Assembly: GCA_016806645.1 (NCBI GenBank) | Contig: JACSYO010002007.1 | Location: 1,335,501 to 1,399,500, forward strand | Direction of reading: 5' to 3' | DNA from: Ophiodon elongatus | Lineage: Eukaryota; Chordata; Actinopteri; Perciformes; Hexagrammidae | DNA length: 64,000 nucleotides | Notes under the pieces: model-generated | Told to the model about the DNA's origin: nothing | The model's database searches: none | Seen by the model: only the letters and a program-made list of their open reading frames with translations | Program-made: the position numbers and the translations under genes | Part shown: piece by piece, positions 1 to 13,494 of the stretch | Layout of the letters: the number at the start of each line of letters is the position of its first letter | Numbering within the stretch: the stretch's first letter is position 1

Positions 1-1364
1 TTTTACTGTCAGACTGTAAAGCTTCTTTGGATTTTGGCCGTAGTTCTGATAACGAGTCGGTGTTTGAAAAGTTTGGTGACTGAGTAACAGCGTCCTCACC
101 TGCATCGATCACAGGCCGCTGATGTGTAAGCGCTGGGGACCGCGGTGCCAGTGACCCCTCTAAACCGCTGAAATCTGCCTCTTCATCACCGTCACCGCGC
201 TGAACAACAGTGTGCTGAGCTGCGTCGGCTAGAGACAGATCCGCGGAGCTGTCGGTAGCGTCACCCTCTGATTCTGAGGGATTTGCGTGCTTTACAACAG
301 ATGAATCGGATGATTTCTCAAAGCCGAGGATGTTGCTTTCAAAGTTCTGTGTCTCGGCTTCCTCGAAAGAGGATGCAGAGAATTTGTCTGAATGAGACGA
401 GAGACAGGAGAGGAAATCCTCTTCTGCCTCTGAACTGCCGATACCCGAAGAGCCGGGATCCGGGGAGCTGCTGTTGAGCTTCACAAACGGGGAGTGACAG
501 GGGGCCCGATGCATATTAGTGTCGGTTAAATCGTTTGCGTTAGTAGCACCGTTAGCTTGATTAGTTTCAGCGCAAGCGTCCAGTTTTGGCGAGTCACTCC
601 GAGCCGCGTTGTCACTCTCGAAGCTCGCGTGCTCCGGGATCGTCTCCAGGAATTGTGCAAATGTGTCAAGATGACACGTAATGGCCGCCTGGCCGATGGC
701 CTTTTGTGCGTCGGATGCAGATCCCGTGCAAGGTCGACGATGTGGTGCGCCGTTGGCGTTAGTGCTCGGATCTGTTATGGGTAGTGATGCTGCTCCGTCG
801 TCGCCGTGTTCCTGTGGATGGTCGCTGGGTGTGTTTGGCTGTGTTTTGCAGTCTGTGGTCAGATCCTCAGGAGACTGCAGCCGGCCAGCTGCAAACGCTT
901 CAAAGGATTCGTCCCACTCGGAGTCCGGGTCCAGCTTCATGCTTAAGGGTTTCTCCACTTCCCCGGGAGCCGGGGGAAGAGGTCGTACCCCGGCTTTGCC
1001 CATCGCGTCGCCCTTTGCGTCCTCTGTGGGCGGGTCGCCGTGAGTCGGGGTGGGGTTACCCGCCTGCGGAAAGAGTTGAGCTATGGGGGGCCGGGAACTG
1101 GAGAGATAGGGCAGAGGAGGCAGCGAAGGTTTTAGGGGCGGAGCGGTTAGCGTGTCGTCATAGAAAGGGTTGTGCTGGAGGAGAGAGAAGAAAGGGTTGC
1201 AGGGGGAGATGGGAGGCGGCGTGCTCTGTGACTGGGAGAAAGGGTTAGTGTGATGCAGCGGGGAAACCAGAGGGGTGGGATCTACGGGGGTGCCCGGGGG
1301 GTGGTGGTGACTGGGTGGTGGGTGGGGGTCAGTGCTGGGCTCTAGTTTAGGTGACACCACCAGG
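1..1364 (-). CDS. rab11fip5: Rab11 family-interacting protein 5, large coding exon 4 (partial, runs off left edge)
   Basis: I read an uninterrupted frame of 454 codons on the minus strand from 1363 to position 2, after the acceptor TTTCACAG. The first base completes an AGC serine codon with exon 3. It corresponds in place to the large optional exon of long RAB11FIP5 isoforms. It encodes about residues 491-944. It contains three NPF tripeptides at about residues 530 (bases 1246-1238), 546 (1198-1190) and 555 (1171-1163), the last followed by acidic residues. NPF motifs bind EH domains (EHD/Reps proteins), well known for Rab11-FIP2. Further on there is DSEWDESFEAFAAGR and a long Ser/Asp/Glu-rich tail. 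The exon continues beyond base 1, so the Rab11/Rab25-binding coiled coil is not seen. Plus-strand frames here are shadows. Confidence 0.88.
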
Positions 1365-2914
1365 CTGTGAAAGGAAAGGGCACACAGTCCTCTTGATTAG
1401 TGTGGATAGTTCACACGGCTCAACCTCCGGCCTGCAGGAGGGCTTTTCTGTTTCACATCCAAATCACACATTTTTACAGACTCGCTTGTGTTTCACCCAA
1501 TTTGTTCACAATGTGCGTTCATCTTTACTCCTTTGAACCCCGTTTTAATTCATGACCTGACACTTTTGTCTCTTCGTCGTCTGAAAAACACCTTTAAAAG
1601 CTGCAGTCCTTTTTTGGCCACTTGAGGGCAGCGCAACAAGCTGGCAACACAACTTGGGCTTTTCATCACCTTTCACAGTGAACATGGTAGAAAAGAGTTG
1701 CCGGTGTGAGCGTCCAGCAGACTCTCAGAGTTTACTCTCACTTGTTTTTAGCTCCATTTTTCCACTAATGAGGGAAATACCAGCAGTTGAATGCTCCACT
1801 ATGGTCACCAGCTAGTCTCCGACTGTGTCTGTATGCTGTTTGGTGCTTTTTCACTGACAACAGCTGCCTTTGATGAGAGCAGAGAGACCAAACTAAACAG
1901 TAAAGATGCAGAATGGAAAACCAAAAGAATGAGCTAAAACACAATAAAGCGCTCCGAAGAGTCAGAGGGGAACTTATGACTCTCAAACAAGCTGTGGGTG
2001 CATCACTACTGGTGACCGTTTCATATTAAAAGGTAGTCTATTAATCTATTGTTGGTATAAAATATTGATTAGTGCAACTTTAAAGCCTCTATGTATCAAA
2101 CATTTTCTATTTTAGAAGATGACAATGCTCGCTGCTGAGATGAATGGGCTGAAATAAACACTTAAACTACACACATCTTTCACCAGGAGTTTCTATTAGA
2201 ACAAAATCTTGCCGTCAGAACATTTGGGAAAAAAAATGGTTTCTTAGAAATCCCATGAAAATTCTTCAAATAGCAGCTTTAACCGCAAACTTCTGTGCAA
2301 ACTTTAACAATCAAAAAATTGCATATAAATGGTTTAAATGAAACCGGGCACCAATCCACATGCAGAACACCCATCTCTGCGCCTCTTGTGTGTTTTCATT
2401 GGCCCATGATGTAATATTTTTTGCGAAAGAAAAAAGTTGATGCAGCTTGGGAGGGTAATGATTACTTCGTGCTGCTGGTGCCAACTTGGCAACTTTCCCC
2501 AAGGATATAAAGGCATGTGGGTGTGTAGGCTGTGAAAACGTATAGTTACAGAGCTGGCAGAGGGGTATTGAGCGTACTATGGTCCGGAATAGCTGACCTC
2601 GCTTCAATCAGCAGGCGCTTATCGGGCACATATTGTGTTTACGCTCAGTGTTGTTCTTTGGTCCTGGTCAGGTAGAAGGATAAAAATATTTAAATAAGCT
2701 GTTGAAGGATTCCATACGGACTTGAATTAAAGATGACTTCTTATATAAGACAAACTGCAGGGGCGATGCACTCAACACGTCAGCGAGCAGCATGAGAGAG
2801 AGAGTACAGTACAGCAGGTGACACCCTCCAGATAAACTACCCACCAAAGAATGTGCTCGTGTTGGAAGTGGAAATTAAATTTGATGGGGTTTTCTTGCCT
2901 CCCCTCTCTCTGCC

Positions 2915-2962
2915 CACACACACACACACACACACACATTACAAAAACACACACACACACAC
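2915..2962. repeat. Two adjacent (CA)n microsatellite tracts
   Basis: Tracts at 2915-2938 and 2946-2962 are separated by ATTACAAAA. Confidence 0.9.
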
Positions 2963-3309
2963 AATCTGTAAGAGAACAAATATTGTTCCAGCTCGCGTCA
3001 TCATCATCTTTCCAATGAAATTGACGTCCTCACTGAACCATGCAACCACGGCTTCGGCTCGATGGAGCTAATTCCTCCAGAGCTGCTCCCTTCCTCCATC
3101 TGCATTGCAGTTACCTGCTGTAACCAGAGACTGAAGGAGGGATGTGTGCAGAGCTGGAGGCGGCTTCCAGCAGCCATGCTGGTGCACAGGAAGTTGAAAG
3201 GAAACAACTACTCCGATGCAACTGCTCAAGATTTTTGAAATTCAACCCTCTTGTGTTTACTCCAATTTAACCTTCTGTACGTTTTATTGGAGATTCTTTA
3301 CTTGTTAGA

Positions 3310-3535
3310 TATCACGGGACCCATAGAACAGTAAATACTACCCTTTAAAAGGAATATCGCAACATTTTGGGAAACAGGCTTATCTTTGGAGAGAGCGAAG
3401 AGTAGATCGATACCGCCCTCATGTCTGTGTGTTAGAGAGCTGGAGCTAGCTGTTAGCTTAGCATAAAGACTGGAAACAGCTAGCCTGGCTCTGTCCAAAG
3501 ATTAAAAAATAAGGCTTCATCTTTCAGTAAAATCA
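3310..3535. repeat. Dispersed teleost repeat fragment
   Basis: The stretch containing AGCATAAAGACTGGAAACAG and CTAGCCTGGCTCTGTCC matches, from memory, a very common fish interspersed repeat. Only this copy is in the window, so the call rests on recognition and not on an in-window alignment. Confidence 0.55.
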
Positions 3536-3543
3536 TATATATA

Positions 3544-3833
<290 letters not shown>

Positions 3834-4643
3834 CATACTATTTTGCTCTACATACTAATTTCTAAATTAAATGAGAAAACACTCAATACTTTTAAGTATT
3901 TAATTCACAAAAGAATAAACGAAAACCATGTGGTTATTTCAAGGAGACTTATTGAAATAGCAGAAAGCACGCTATATCGTGATATATATGATTATCGAGA
4001 TATGAAATAACCTATGTTTCGTTCTTTATGTAATTAAAATTAAAATACAAGCCAATTACTGCGATCTAGAGGTATTGGTGGTCACCTGCTGACTCTTAAC
4101 TTCGACATGAGTGGTATCGATCTTTTCATCCAAGCATGCTTCCAAAAATGTTTTCTTCAAAGTTTATGAAGTAAAATTAATTTGAAGACCGTGTCAGTGA
4201 AGTGATTCAATTGTATGGACATTTTTGAGGATCTACGTAGTTTGTTGTTGCATTGTTCTGCATTTTATCATAACGTTTTTTTATAATTTCATGAGGCTTA
4301 TTCAAATACAGATTTTTGTTTTTAATTGTGAGCATGAATGTTTTGCAACATAAAAAGAATAATAACTGTTTAATTGTTTAATTTTCATGAATCTAGTTTA
4401 GTTTATTGCTGCTTAAATATTTGCCCACATTGAATACATTCTTTCATGCTCCTGTTTTTTGCCAAATAAAACCAAAGTACAAGAGTCACCTGCAATAAAA
4501 CACCTCAGTCTATGACTTATGATGCAAGGGAATCTAAACGGTACAGCGACCCGTCTCCTAATTCAATCCATATTCACATTGAAATGATGAGTCATCGTCT
4601 GTAACCCATCAGTGCGTGTCTGCGATCGCAGTGTGCGTCTCAC

Positions 4644-5223
4644 CTGGGTTTGCTGTGCGAGTCCTTTGACCCAAACCATCCCTTGTGTTTCTCCTCGGCG
4701 GCAGCGGGGGCCTGTTCAGACTCGCTCCTCCCCGGGGAAGACAAGTTCCCCCTCTGCTTCTTCCCCTGGCTCTCCGACTCCACCGTGGAGGAGGAGGAGG
4801 AGGCGGATTTGGGCGGAGCGGCCCGTCCCGACTGCTCCTCCTCCTCCTCCTCCATCTCCGCCTCGTCACCCAGCATGGGGCCGCTCTGCTCCAGGGCCGC
4901 CGCTATGGCCGCCTTCTCCTCCTCGCAGGGCTTGTCGAAAGACCAGCGGCGCCCGTCTCCTCCGGGGCCTTTGAGGAGGTCCGTGGAAGGCCTGAGGTTC
5001 TGCAGAGACACGGAGTGAGGCAAAGACTTCTGCAGCAGCCCCGGGCCTAAAGTGTCCGCAGGGTTTCCTGAGCCCGGGTCCAGGGGCTGGACGCCGTAAG
5101 CATGGCTTCCGTTAACGCACACAGTGGGCAGAGGCACTGCGATGGAGATCTCACCGTCTTCATCGTCGTCATCATCATCACCGAACTCGCATATGAGCGA
5201 GGACGACTTGGGCGACGTGTGCT
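4644..5223 (-). CDS. rab11fip5: Rab11 family-interacting protein 5, coding exon 3
   Basis: Third coding exon, residues 298-489 plus the two split codons at its ends. The acceptor is TTTGCAG and the donor GTGAGA, and phases match exons 2 and 4. It holds an acidic run of aspartates, then VCVNGSHAYG, which matches the human FIP5 motif CVNGSHIY. Further on are a glutamate run, a serine run and KGWFGSKD, equivalent to the human SSWFGLR-KD segment. The last split codon gives KPS, as in human QKPSPH. The segment is low-complexity, Ser/Glu-rich linker with no known fold. In this family the linker is phosphorylated and controls membrane association, but no specific site can be assigned from the sequence. 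The glutamate and serine runs come from GGA/TCC triplet tracts and are likely length-variable between individuals. Confidence 0.9.
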
Positions 5224-6496
5224 CTGCAAACACCAGAGCGGAGAGACAAGAAGGCAGCGTGAGAAATGTGACATTCATAACTCACATTTCTAGGTAACTT
5301 GATGGGGGAAAAAAAAAATAAAAAAAACCAGACATACAATAGATGAAAGAATAAATGGTTTCTAGTATCATGTAAACTGTGGCTCTGAGCTTCACAGTGC
5401 AACATCTCTCCCCTCAGGTGATCTAAGGATGGAGATGACACTCGGGGGAGCACCTGCCTCCATAAAGTCTACACGAAATACAGCAGCTTCACATGTGGGA
5501 CTTTCACTTGAAGTTAATGAATCATTTGCGGGCACATTATTAACAACAGTATGTTTGCTGATTACAGCAACACTGTGGCGTTAGAAGGGGAATGATACAG
5601 ACAATCACAGCATTTTGTTCCATTTTAATACGTCATTATGTTCACTTAAGTATTTAAAATCAAGCAGAAATTATTAAATCTATCATTTTTTTTTAAATAA
5701 AATATGTTCTGAAGTGTCTGCAGTCTCTAAAGTTGTACTGTAATTTATTATATATTAAATACGTTAAAATCTGGTGACAAACAGAGACATGTGGCAACAT
5801 AACCCCCCCCCGTTAATCTATATTAAGATAAGATAGTTAAAAGGAAAAAGTATTTGAAGCATCCTTCTGTTTCGTGATCTCCGCTCCTGTAGCACGAACA
5901 CGCTAGAAACCTTCAGTTTCAGTCATCCGTCCATTTACTCAGAAAAGTGGAAGTTCCTCTTCACAAGTCACAAGCAACTTCATAAACGAGAACAAAAAAC
6001 AAATTTCTTAAACCACTCAGACGGTTCTCACACACTTTAAAAGGAAGTGGTTTATTTTTAAATATTTGGTACATTTTACATAAATTGCCCGTAAGCTATT
6101 TATTGATTGACAGAAAAATTATTATTTCGATAAATAAAAGATTTCTCCTTTTAAATGATTTTTCATCAAGATTAGTGGAATAAATGTCAAATATCTTCTG
6201 ATTCCAGGCTCTTAAAATTAAACGGTTTCTTGCTTTTCCTCATCATATATCATCATAACCTGAATATCTTTTGGGTTCTGGACAATTCGTCAAACACAAA
6301 ATAAGACCTTTACGATGTCCCGCTGGACTGTAGAAAGTAACCGTGGGCATTTCTTTTCACAATTATCTGACATCTTATTGACTTACGATTGCTTGACTAT
6401 AATAAAAAGACGGGAACCTGAAGCGTTGAATGTGAAGAAAAATGGAGGACGACTGTGAATTCGTAGTGGGTATAATACTCTACCGGTCAGCCTCAC
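5224..6496 (-). other. rab11fip5 intron 2
   Basis: This is bounded by the donor GTGAGG at 6496 and the acceptor TTTGCAG at 5224. It is AT-rich with short homopolymer runs, and I see no gene or clear repeat in it. Confidence 0.8.
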
Positions 6497-7008
6497 CTGG
6501 GCTGTTGTCGACCGTCAGGTTGCTGCTGTTGCTGGGTGAGTTGGAGAGGTCGGAGACCACCACGCTGATGCCGGCCGTGGGGCTCAGGCTCCCTCCCCGC
6601 GACGACGACTCGCTGCTCTCCGAGCCCAGCGACGTGCTGGAGCGGGTGTCCGACGACTTCCTCAGCTTCCCTCTCAGGAAGAAGGTCCTCATCTTGCTCC
6701 GCCGGGCCTCGCCCCCCTCGTCGTCCTCGTAGTCCTCCTCCCCGCCTCCGTCGCTCGGCAACCGCTGCCGCATCCGGTACAGGGACCCGTAGCCACTCGG
6801 CAGGACGGCCGACGCCGAGTCCTCCTCGCTGGATCTCCTCTTCCCCTTGATGCGCTCCTTGAGCTTGCCGAAGGTGGAGGCGCCCTTGTCCTTCGTGACG
6901 AGGTCGTACATGCTGGCCGTCAGGTTGTTTCGGGTGAACTGGACCGTGACCTGGATGTCTCCCCGCTCCTTCTCCTTCTTGCCCGACTTGGAGTGGAGCT
7001 TGTACCAC
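6497..7008 (-). CDS. rab11fip5: Rab11 family-interacting protein 5, coding exon 2
   Basis: Second coding exon, about residues 126-297. It starts after a TTGCAG acceptor and ends at a GTGAGG donor, with phase 2 in and phase 1 out. The first part finishes the C2 module: WYKLHSKSGKKEKERGDI, then VQFTRNNLTASMYDL. This stretch is nearly invariant in class I FIPs. Next comes a basic segment (KLKERIKGKRR), then SASAVLPSGYGSLYRMRQ, then FFLRGKLRKSSDTRSSTSLG, which resembles the human FFLRNKLRKSS region. The rest is serine-rich and probably disordered, as is usual for the linker between C2 and the C-terminal coiled coil. Several other frames are open across this exon because of its GC content; they are shadows. 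Confidence 0.93.
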
Positions 7009-7364
7009 CTGCAACAGAGAGGAGATTACTCATGAGATTAACAGGAAACGCATTCAGCAGGAAAACAATTAGTCATCCAATCAATTAGTTGGTCGAAAGG
7101 AAAATTAATTAATTGTATGAGGTCATTTATCAAAAGGAAAGCGGGACTGTTGGCGGTTCCAGCTTCTGAAATATGAAATGCTGCTTTATTCTATTTGATA
7201 TCATCATTTTTTTTTAATGTCTTTGAGTTTTGACCACCATCTTGAGCTCTCTGATGGACGTTTTCCATTCTTTTCTGACATTTTATGGCTAAAATGATTA
7301 ACGGATGAATTAAAAACGGTCATAAATTGATCACGAGTGGAAACAGTTGTTAGAGGTGACCTCT

Positions 7365-7425
7365 AGCTTGCTCGGTGCAGCGAGTCCTTGGTGGCGACCT
7401 GGGTTCAAATCCGATTTCTAAGATT
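7365..7425 (+). repeat. Possible tRNA-derived SINE head
   Basis: GGTTCAAATCC at about 7402-7412 is one base from the polymerase III B-box consensus GGTTCGANTCC, and a loose A-box-like stretch lies upstream. No cloverleaf can be drawn, so this is a weak call for an old SINE fragment. Confidence 0.3.
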
Positions 7426-8155
7426 AACTTTAGAAAATATCTGGTTCTTTGATTAAAAAAAAAATAAATAGTCAAAGGTACAAGCCTGTGCACAAAAAAA
7501 ACATTGAGTCAAAGTTTACATTGTTGAGAAGAACTCTGCATCTTAAATCAAATCAGTTTTAAATTCTCTGTTAATTTGAAAGGAATTCAGCAACTATTGC
7601 GCAATGTTTTGTTCGAAAAACGTCACCAAGTACGAAGCGTTTTGATTCGCGCCTCTCATCAGCTTCTTCTCCATGGCAACAGCAGCCGAGGCTCATGGGT
7701 ATTGTAGTATCTATCCCTGCCTGCCATGCCAGATGATGGACGAAACCTTTCAGAAACAAAGTTTAGAATAGAATAATAAAAAAAAAAAAAGAAAAGTGAC
7801 AATAAAATAAACCTCCAGGATCATAACATTACTCAGAGAGTCCTGTGTTTCTATGATAAATTTAAATGAGAGTCCAGAATGGGCAAAACAGCGGCCCCTC
7901 CCACTTTCACAGCTCTATCATGACAAAACGGACTTCCTCAGTGGTTAAATTATATAAAAAAATTTAAAAAAAGTGTGAAATGTATAAAAAAAAAAAATAC
8001 AAAATGTACACATATTTTTACATTTTGCAAACTAATTGTAAGGTGTACTGACCAAAACCCTTCGCTGAGTCATCAGTTAGCTCGGCGTTGAGTGCGGGGC
8101 ATGAAATCATGTGAATGATGAATGAGGCTAAACTGTCCTCACACAGGGTGAGAGA

Positions 8156-8181
8156 GTGTGTGTGTGTGTGTGTGTGTGTGT
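8156..8181. repeat. (GT)n microsatellite
   Basis: This is a short pure GT tract of 13 units. Confidence 0.9.
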
Positions 8182-9669
8182 CCTATTAACACCACAAGGC
8201 CGCATGTGAACAGACATCCCACAATACCTCGGGGAGGCTTCTTGTTTTTCAGACCCGTTATAAACAAGAACAATGACGTAAAAAACGAAAGCTAATTTCT
8301 TATCTAACAGTGGAGTGTCCCACATCAATATGACTGAAGAACATGACCGCTCCTTTACAGGTCGGACACGGAGGAGCAGTTCTTAGAAACGCTGCGTGCC
8401 GGTGGGCGTAGCGACGCCAACACGTCCACCGCACCGTGACTCATGGGAAAGTCTCACCTGCTCTGTTGTGACCGGTTTAAAAAGATAATATATGACTGAG
8501 AAGAATTCCCCCAGTCAACATGTGTTTCTGACACTTTGACTGCTGCCAACGTGAGGTTACCAGAGAAGACTGAAAACTGGGCCTGAAACCAAGACCTGCT
8601 TTTATTTCTCTTGGCTTCCTGTGCTGCGGGGCACCTCACACCACGACTACAGTTCTCTATTGTTCAGAAATAAGCTCCGTGAGGTTGAGTGACACGTACC
8701 TGCCCCAAATTTCGCAATACTTTTCTGAGGGAGTACAACTCTGCATAGTTCCACATGGCGGTTAAACAGTATTTCTGGGCTCCCCATTGAAGGATCAGTT
8801 GACTTCATGGAAATATTATCTAATATACATAAAGATAATTAAAAAAAAAAAAAAAAAAAAAGCCCAGCTACAAATGCTACATGCTTTAATGTGCAAATGC
8901 TGACATCTTTACCAAACACAAATCGTTGCTGTAAATTAAAATACTAAAAAACTGAATTAAATGCAATTAAATGGAGCTGACTTTGTAATCACTTTAAGTG
9001 GTTGTGAAATACTGATAAACAAGTGATATCAGTGTTAATGCACAAACATAAAAACAGGATGTCAGAGGAGTTAAAAGAGGTAAAGTAATCTTTTTAAAAA
9101 CAAATAAAATGGTCTGTTGAGTCAACAAGAAAAACCTAAAATGTCATCCTACGGAAAGTCGAGTGTGCGACTGAAGAAAAGTCAGAAGAAATGAGGTTTA
9201 AAATTAAAGTACGAGACATGAAAGCTGCGACATGAAAGAAAACAAAACTAAAGCAAAAAAAAAAAAAAAAAAAAAAAACTGATGTAAGAAGCATCCGAGA
9301 AAGGAACCGCACACATTTACTACACAGCCAGAAACCATAGTGCTTTTTTTATTTCCCCCCTCCCGAAAGATTTCCTCTTTTCTTTCTCTGTAAACCTTCA
9401 GTGTGACTTTGCAGAAACTCAGCGAGGCGTTAAATGAACACGAGGCGCGACCCGAACACTTCTAAATAAAGGCCGGAGACGGTTTGTTCACTGAACTCGG
9501 CGACCCGTTAGACCGTAGAGCGTTTTGACAGACATTTTAAAAACTGATGCTGTGAATTAATACTTTTTTTTTTTTTTTTTAATGGCTATTATTTGTTTTG
9601 ATAGAGAATCATGGCAAAACAAAAAAAAACAAAAAAATTACAAGGATAAAACTATATGATCATTAAAAT

Positions 9670-9800
9670 ATGAATACTGAATGTATGCCAAGCACCAAAA
9701 TTAGCTGGTAAACATACAGGGATCAAACTTTAGCTAACATGCTAACATATGTTGCTTAGCATATTGCTAACAGCATAACGTTAGCATGTTACACTGCGTC
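9670..9800. repeat. Fragment of the GTTAGCATGCTAAC dispersed repeat family
   Basis: Multiple AGCTAACATGCTAACAT-like and GTTAGCATGTTA-like words resemble the member at 41560-41660. This is an old, short copy. Confidence 0.4.
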
Positions 9801-10248
9801 AGCATTAGAGTAGAATTAAATTCTAGCGATTAAATTGCCAATAAAATAGTGTTGGACACCTGAACTGCATACAAATTTAGGATCAAGGTCATTAATTAAG
9901 ATTCATCCTGGAGGTATAATGAGTGTCTGTACCTGTCCTCTAATTAATCATAAACACACGCTAATTTACACAAAACATGACTGAAAATTTAAAATGACTG
10001 AAAGAATTATAAAAAAAATAACTAAAACGTTAAATACACTTCTGAGAAAACGATCCAGTCGGTGTTCAGAACGGGACTGATATTTATTAAAAAGGCCATT
10101 AGCATCACAGTGCCTCTCTTTCCACGTCCGGTTCGATTCTAACACAAATGTAGGAAAAGAGTTTCCTTCTCTTGCAAAAAAAAAAAAAAAAGCAGTGGTG
10201 TAATTGTAGGCTGCCGGGCAAAAACACACACCTAAAACTCAGTTACGT

Positions 10249-10254
10249 AATCAT

Positions 10255-10286
<32 letters not shown>
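10249..10286. repeat. (ATC)n microsatellite
   Basis: About ten ATC triplets, slightly interrupted at the left end. Confidence 0.85.
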
Positions 10287-10403
10287 CGGGCCTCACAAAA
10301 CATGGTGACACCCTAAGATGAATGCCAGTGAAAACAATTAGAAGAGAAACTCCTTCTAGAACAAAACACTCCACAAATAACAAGGAGGCGGAGCCCCGAG
10401 GCC

Positions 10404-10980
<577 letters not shown>

Positions 10981-13169
10981 TGCAGATGCTTTTTAAAGCT
11001 CCACAGGAACAACAAAAACATCACGTAAATAGACGGCGATGGAAACGTGCTGCGTGAGAAATGTTCAGTATGTTAACTGGTCCACATTTCATTCAAGGCG
11101 GCGGCAGGCGGAAACAAGTGACGCTCCCATGAAGCTGTGGTATTTGCATAAGCATCTATTTAACAGAGGCGTAATTATTCTACTCCGATTTACTTTGGAG
11201 CATTTCATTAAATCTAATCCCGCTGACGGATTATCACTCTACACGGAAACAAAAGTGTCCTCTTTTTTTTTTTTTTTTTATCCAAAACGACACAAAAGAT
11301 TTGTTGGAGCTCTCCGCTCTGATGTTGTAAACCAGTGCTCCTACCTCACATGCCTCTAAAAGGTGTGGACTCCAGTTTCACATCCACGCGCCAACAATAG
11401 TATCAATCCTCGTCCTGACTCGGCAGCCAACTCCCTGCAGCCAAAGTGGGGATCGAATTCCAAATACAGGACCTGCACGCTGTAGGTTTCCTCTTCTGCA
11501 GACCTACAGCTGCTACTACTACAGCCACCATGCGGGGATTGTAATTTAGGGCACAGTTCACGAAAGGAAGTCCCTCTTGGCCTCTATTTTGTTTTGTTTT
11601 TTTAGAAGATCGTGGAGCAAATCTGTGATTTGTGTGAATACATTGTGGTATTTTATTTGAACTAGGCAGACGGATTGACATTAAAAGATCGGGAGAAAAC
11701 ATTTGTATGTCGACTAAACACATTTCAAAAGACATTTTCGTCATGCAAACTATCTTTTGTTTTCTGGAAGACGATGCAAAAAAAAAAGAAAAAAAAAAAA
11801 GAAGTCACGGGCCTATTTACGTACATGCACCTGTGCCTGTGGGTCATGTGACTCGTGAGAAAGCCTGACAACAACAAATGTAAACGTAAGAGGCCTAAAT
11901 ACAGAAACTGCAACACAGACAAAAAAAAAAAAAAACCAGCAGCCTACATTTTGAAATCCCACGTACTCGAGCAGAGAACAGACTGTTACCGAGGAGGAAC
12001 TGGTTTCCACACAGACTCCTGTGGGGTTCAATAAGGCCACCGTGAGTCACTTTTTGGGGGTTATAAACGTCCACTAAAAAGGGTATGAACACCCCAGTGC
12101 CACAACAAGCTTCATAACTAAATGTTCTGCCTGTTTGGAGTTTGTGGGATTCTGCACGGATTTCATTTTCTTCATAAACAGTCCCATTCCAGAGCTGCAG
12201 AGCATGACTGCGTATCTGCTTCCCTATCTTCCAAAACAGGAAACACAACACTCCACCCCATCCCAGTTTTTTCCTCTAAGCCTCCTCCTTAGTCTAGGCT
12301 TTCGGTTTCTTCTGTGGAGCGAGTCGATCCCCAGGAACCGCCCTTCGAGGCAGGACGGGGCTGAGATTACAAGACAAGTAGGCTATCAACCTATTTTATC
12401 CAGCATGTCCTCGGTCTCTGCGGGGCTCCGGGAGCCCGGGTGGTATCTGAGCCACGCAGGAGAGACTCTCTGAAATGAAACCGGCGCCAAGGGCGCAGGA
12501 TCCGTGTCGACTGTGGGATTCAACGGCGCACTTTACTCACCAAACATATTGTTATTTAAGGTTATTTCACTCTCGGATACTTTTTTTTGTTTTTTTTTTC
12601 CTCCTTCCCATCCCTCTCAGAGGAGACAGAGGAGGCCTCTACAGGGACGGACAGAGCTTGACGCACCTCACTGCAAGTGAAGAAAAACACGAGCAAATGT
12701 AGAAAACATCTTCACCACTCGGTCACATTTAGAAATAAAACCAAAACATGTTTGCGGCTCTGTGAGGTTGTACTCGGGCAGATGGAAGAATGTTCTGTAA
12801 TTCGTAGATATTCGTATGTAATCATGAACCAGGAAGTACAAAGATTGTAAATGCCCACACAGAGCGGGTGGTATGGGTCAGTTATTACCCAGGAGGCCGT
12901 TTGTTCGTGCTCCGTGTGAAACGAGAAGTCAACCTTGATTTATTATCACGTAACTTACGTACTTCAGTAACGGCCCTTCCATAGTTATTTTAACCCAAAC
13001 AACCATCTTTTCCTCAAACTAAGTAGTTTTGTTGCCTTCGCCTGACGGAGTAGTTTCCTGTGATGACGCAAGTTTATTTAAAAAAAAAAAGACCGTATCC
13101 ACGTAACAAGCGGAAACTATCCGTCAGGTGTTGCTGGCTTCCGTAGAAACATGCACAAAAATGCTAACG

Positions 13170-13420
13170 TCTGCAGGTCTATAACACGCTAAACACAAAG
13201 TACAGCCGAGGCTGATGGGAAATGTCACTGGTTTTATGCTCAAACCCAAAAAACTGGACGAATGAGGGCAACTACAGGAAACGTCAGGGCATCACCGGAG
13301 TTCATTCTCTGGGCGCACCACGGGTATGTGGACCAAATGTCCATCGTTGTTGAGATATTTCAGTCTGGACCAAGGCGATGGACCAACAGACATTCCCATA
13401 GGTTGAACTATCGACCTTCC
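13170..13420. repeat. Dispersed teleost repeat, copy 1 of the 'ACACAAAGTACAGC' family
   Basis: It shares ACACAAAGTACAGC followed by CTGATGGGAA with the copy at 49040-49330, in the same orientation. The part reading GTTGAGATATTTCAGTCTGGACCAA also fits the family's usual sequence as I remember it. Confidence 0.65.
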
Positions 13421-13453
13421 AGTGGATCAAACCACCGGGCATTCCTTCACAGC

Positions 13454-13455
<2 letters not shown>

Positions 13456-13491
<36 letters not shown>
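13456..13491. repeat. (CA)n microsatellite
   Basis: Pure CA tract, followed by an A run. Confidence 0.9.
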
Positions 13492-13494
<3 letters not shown>

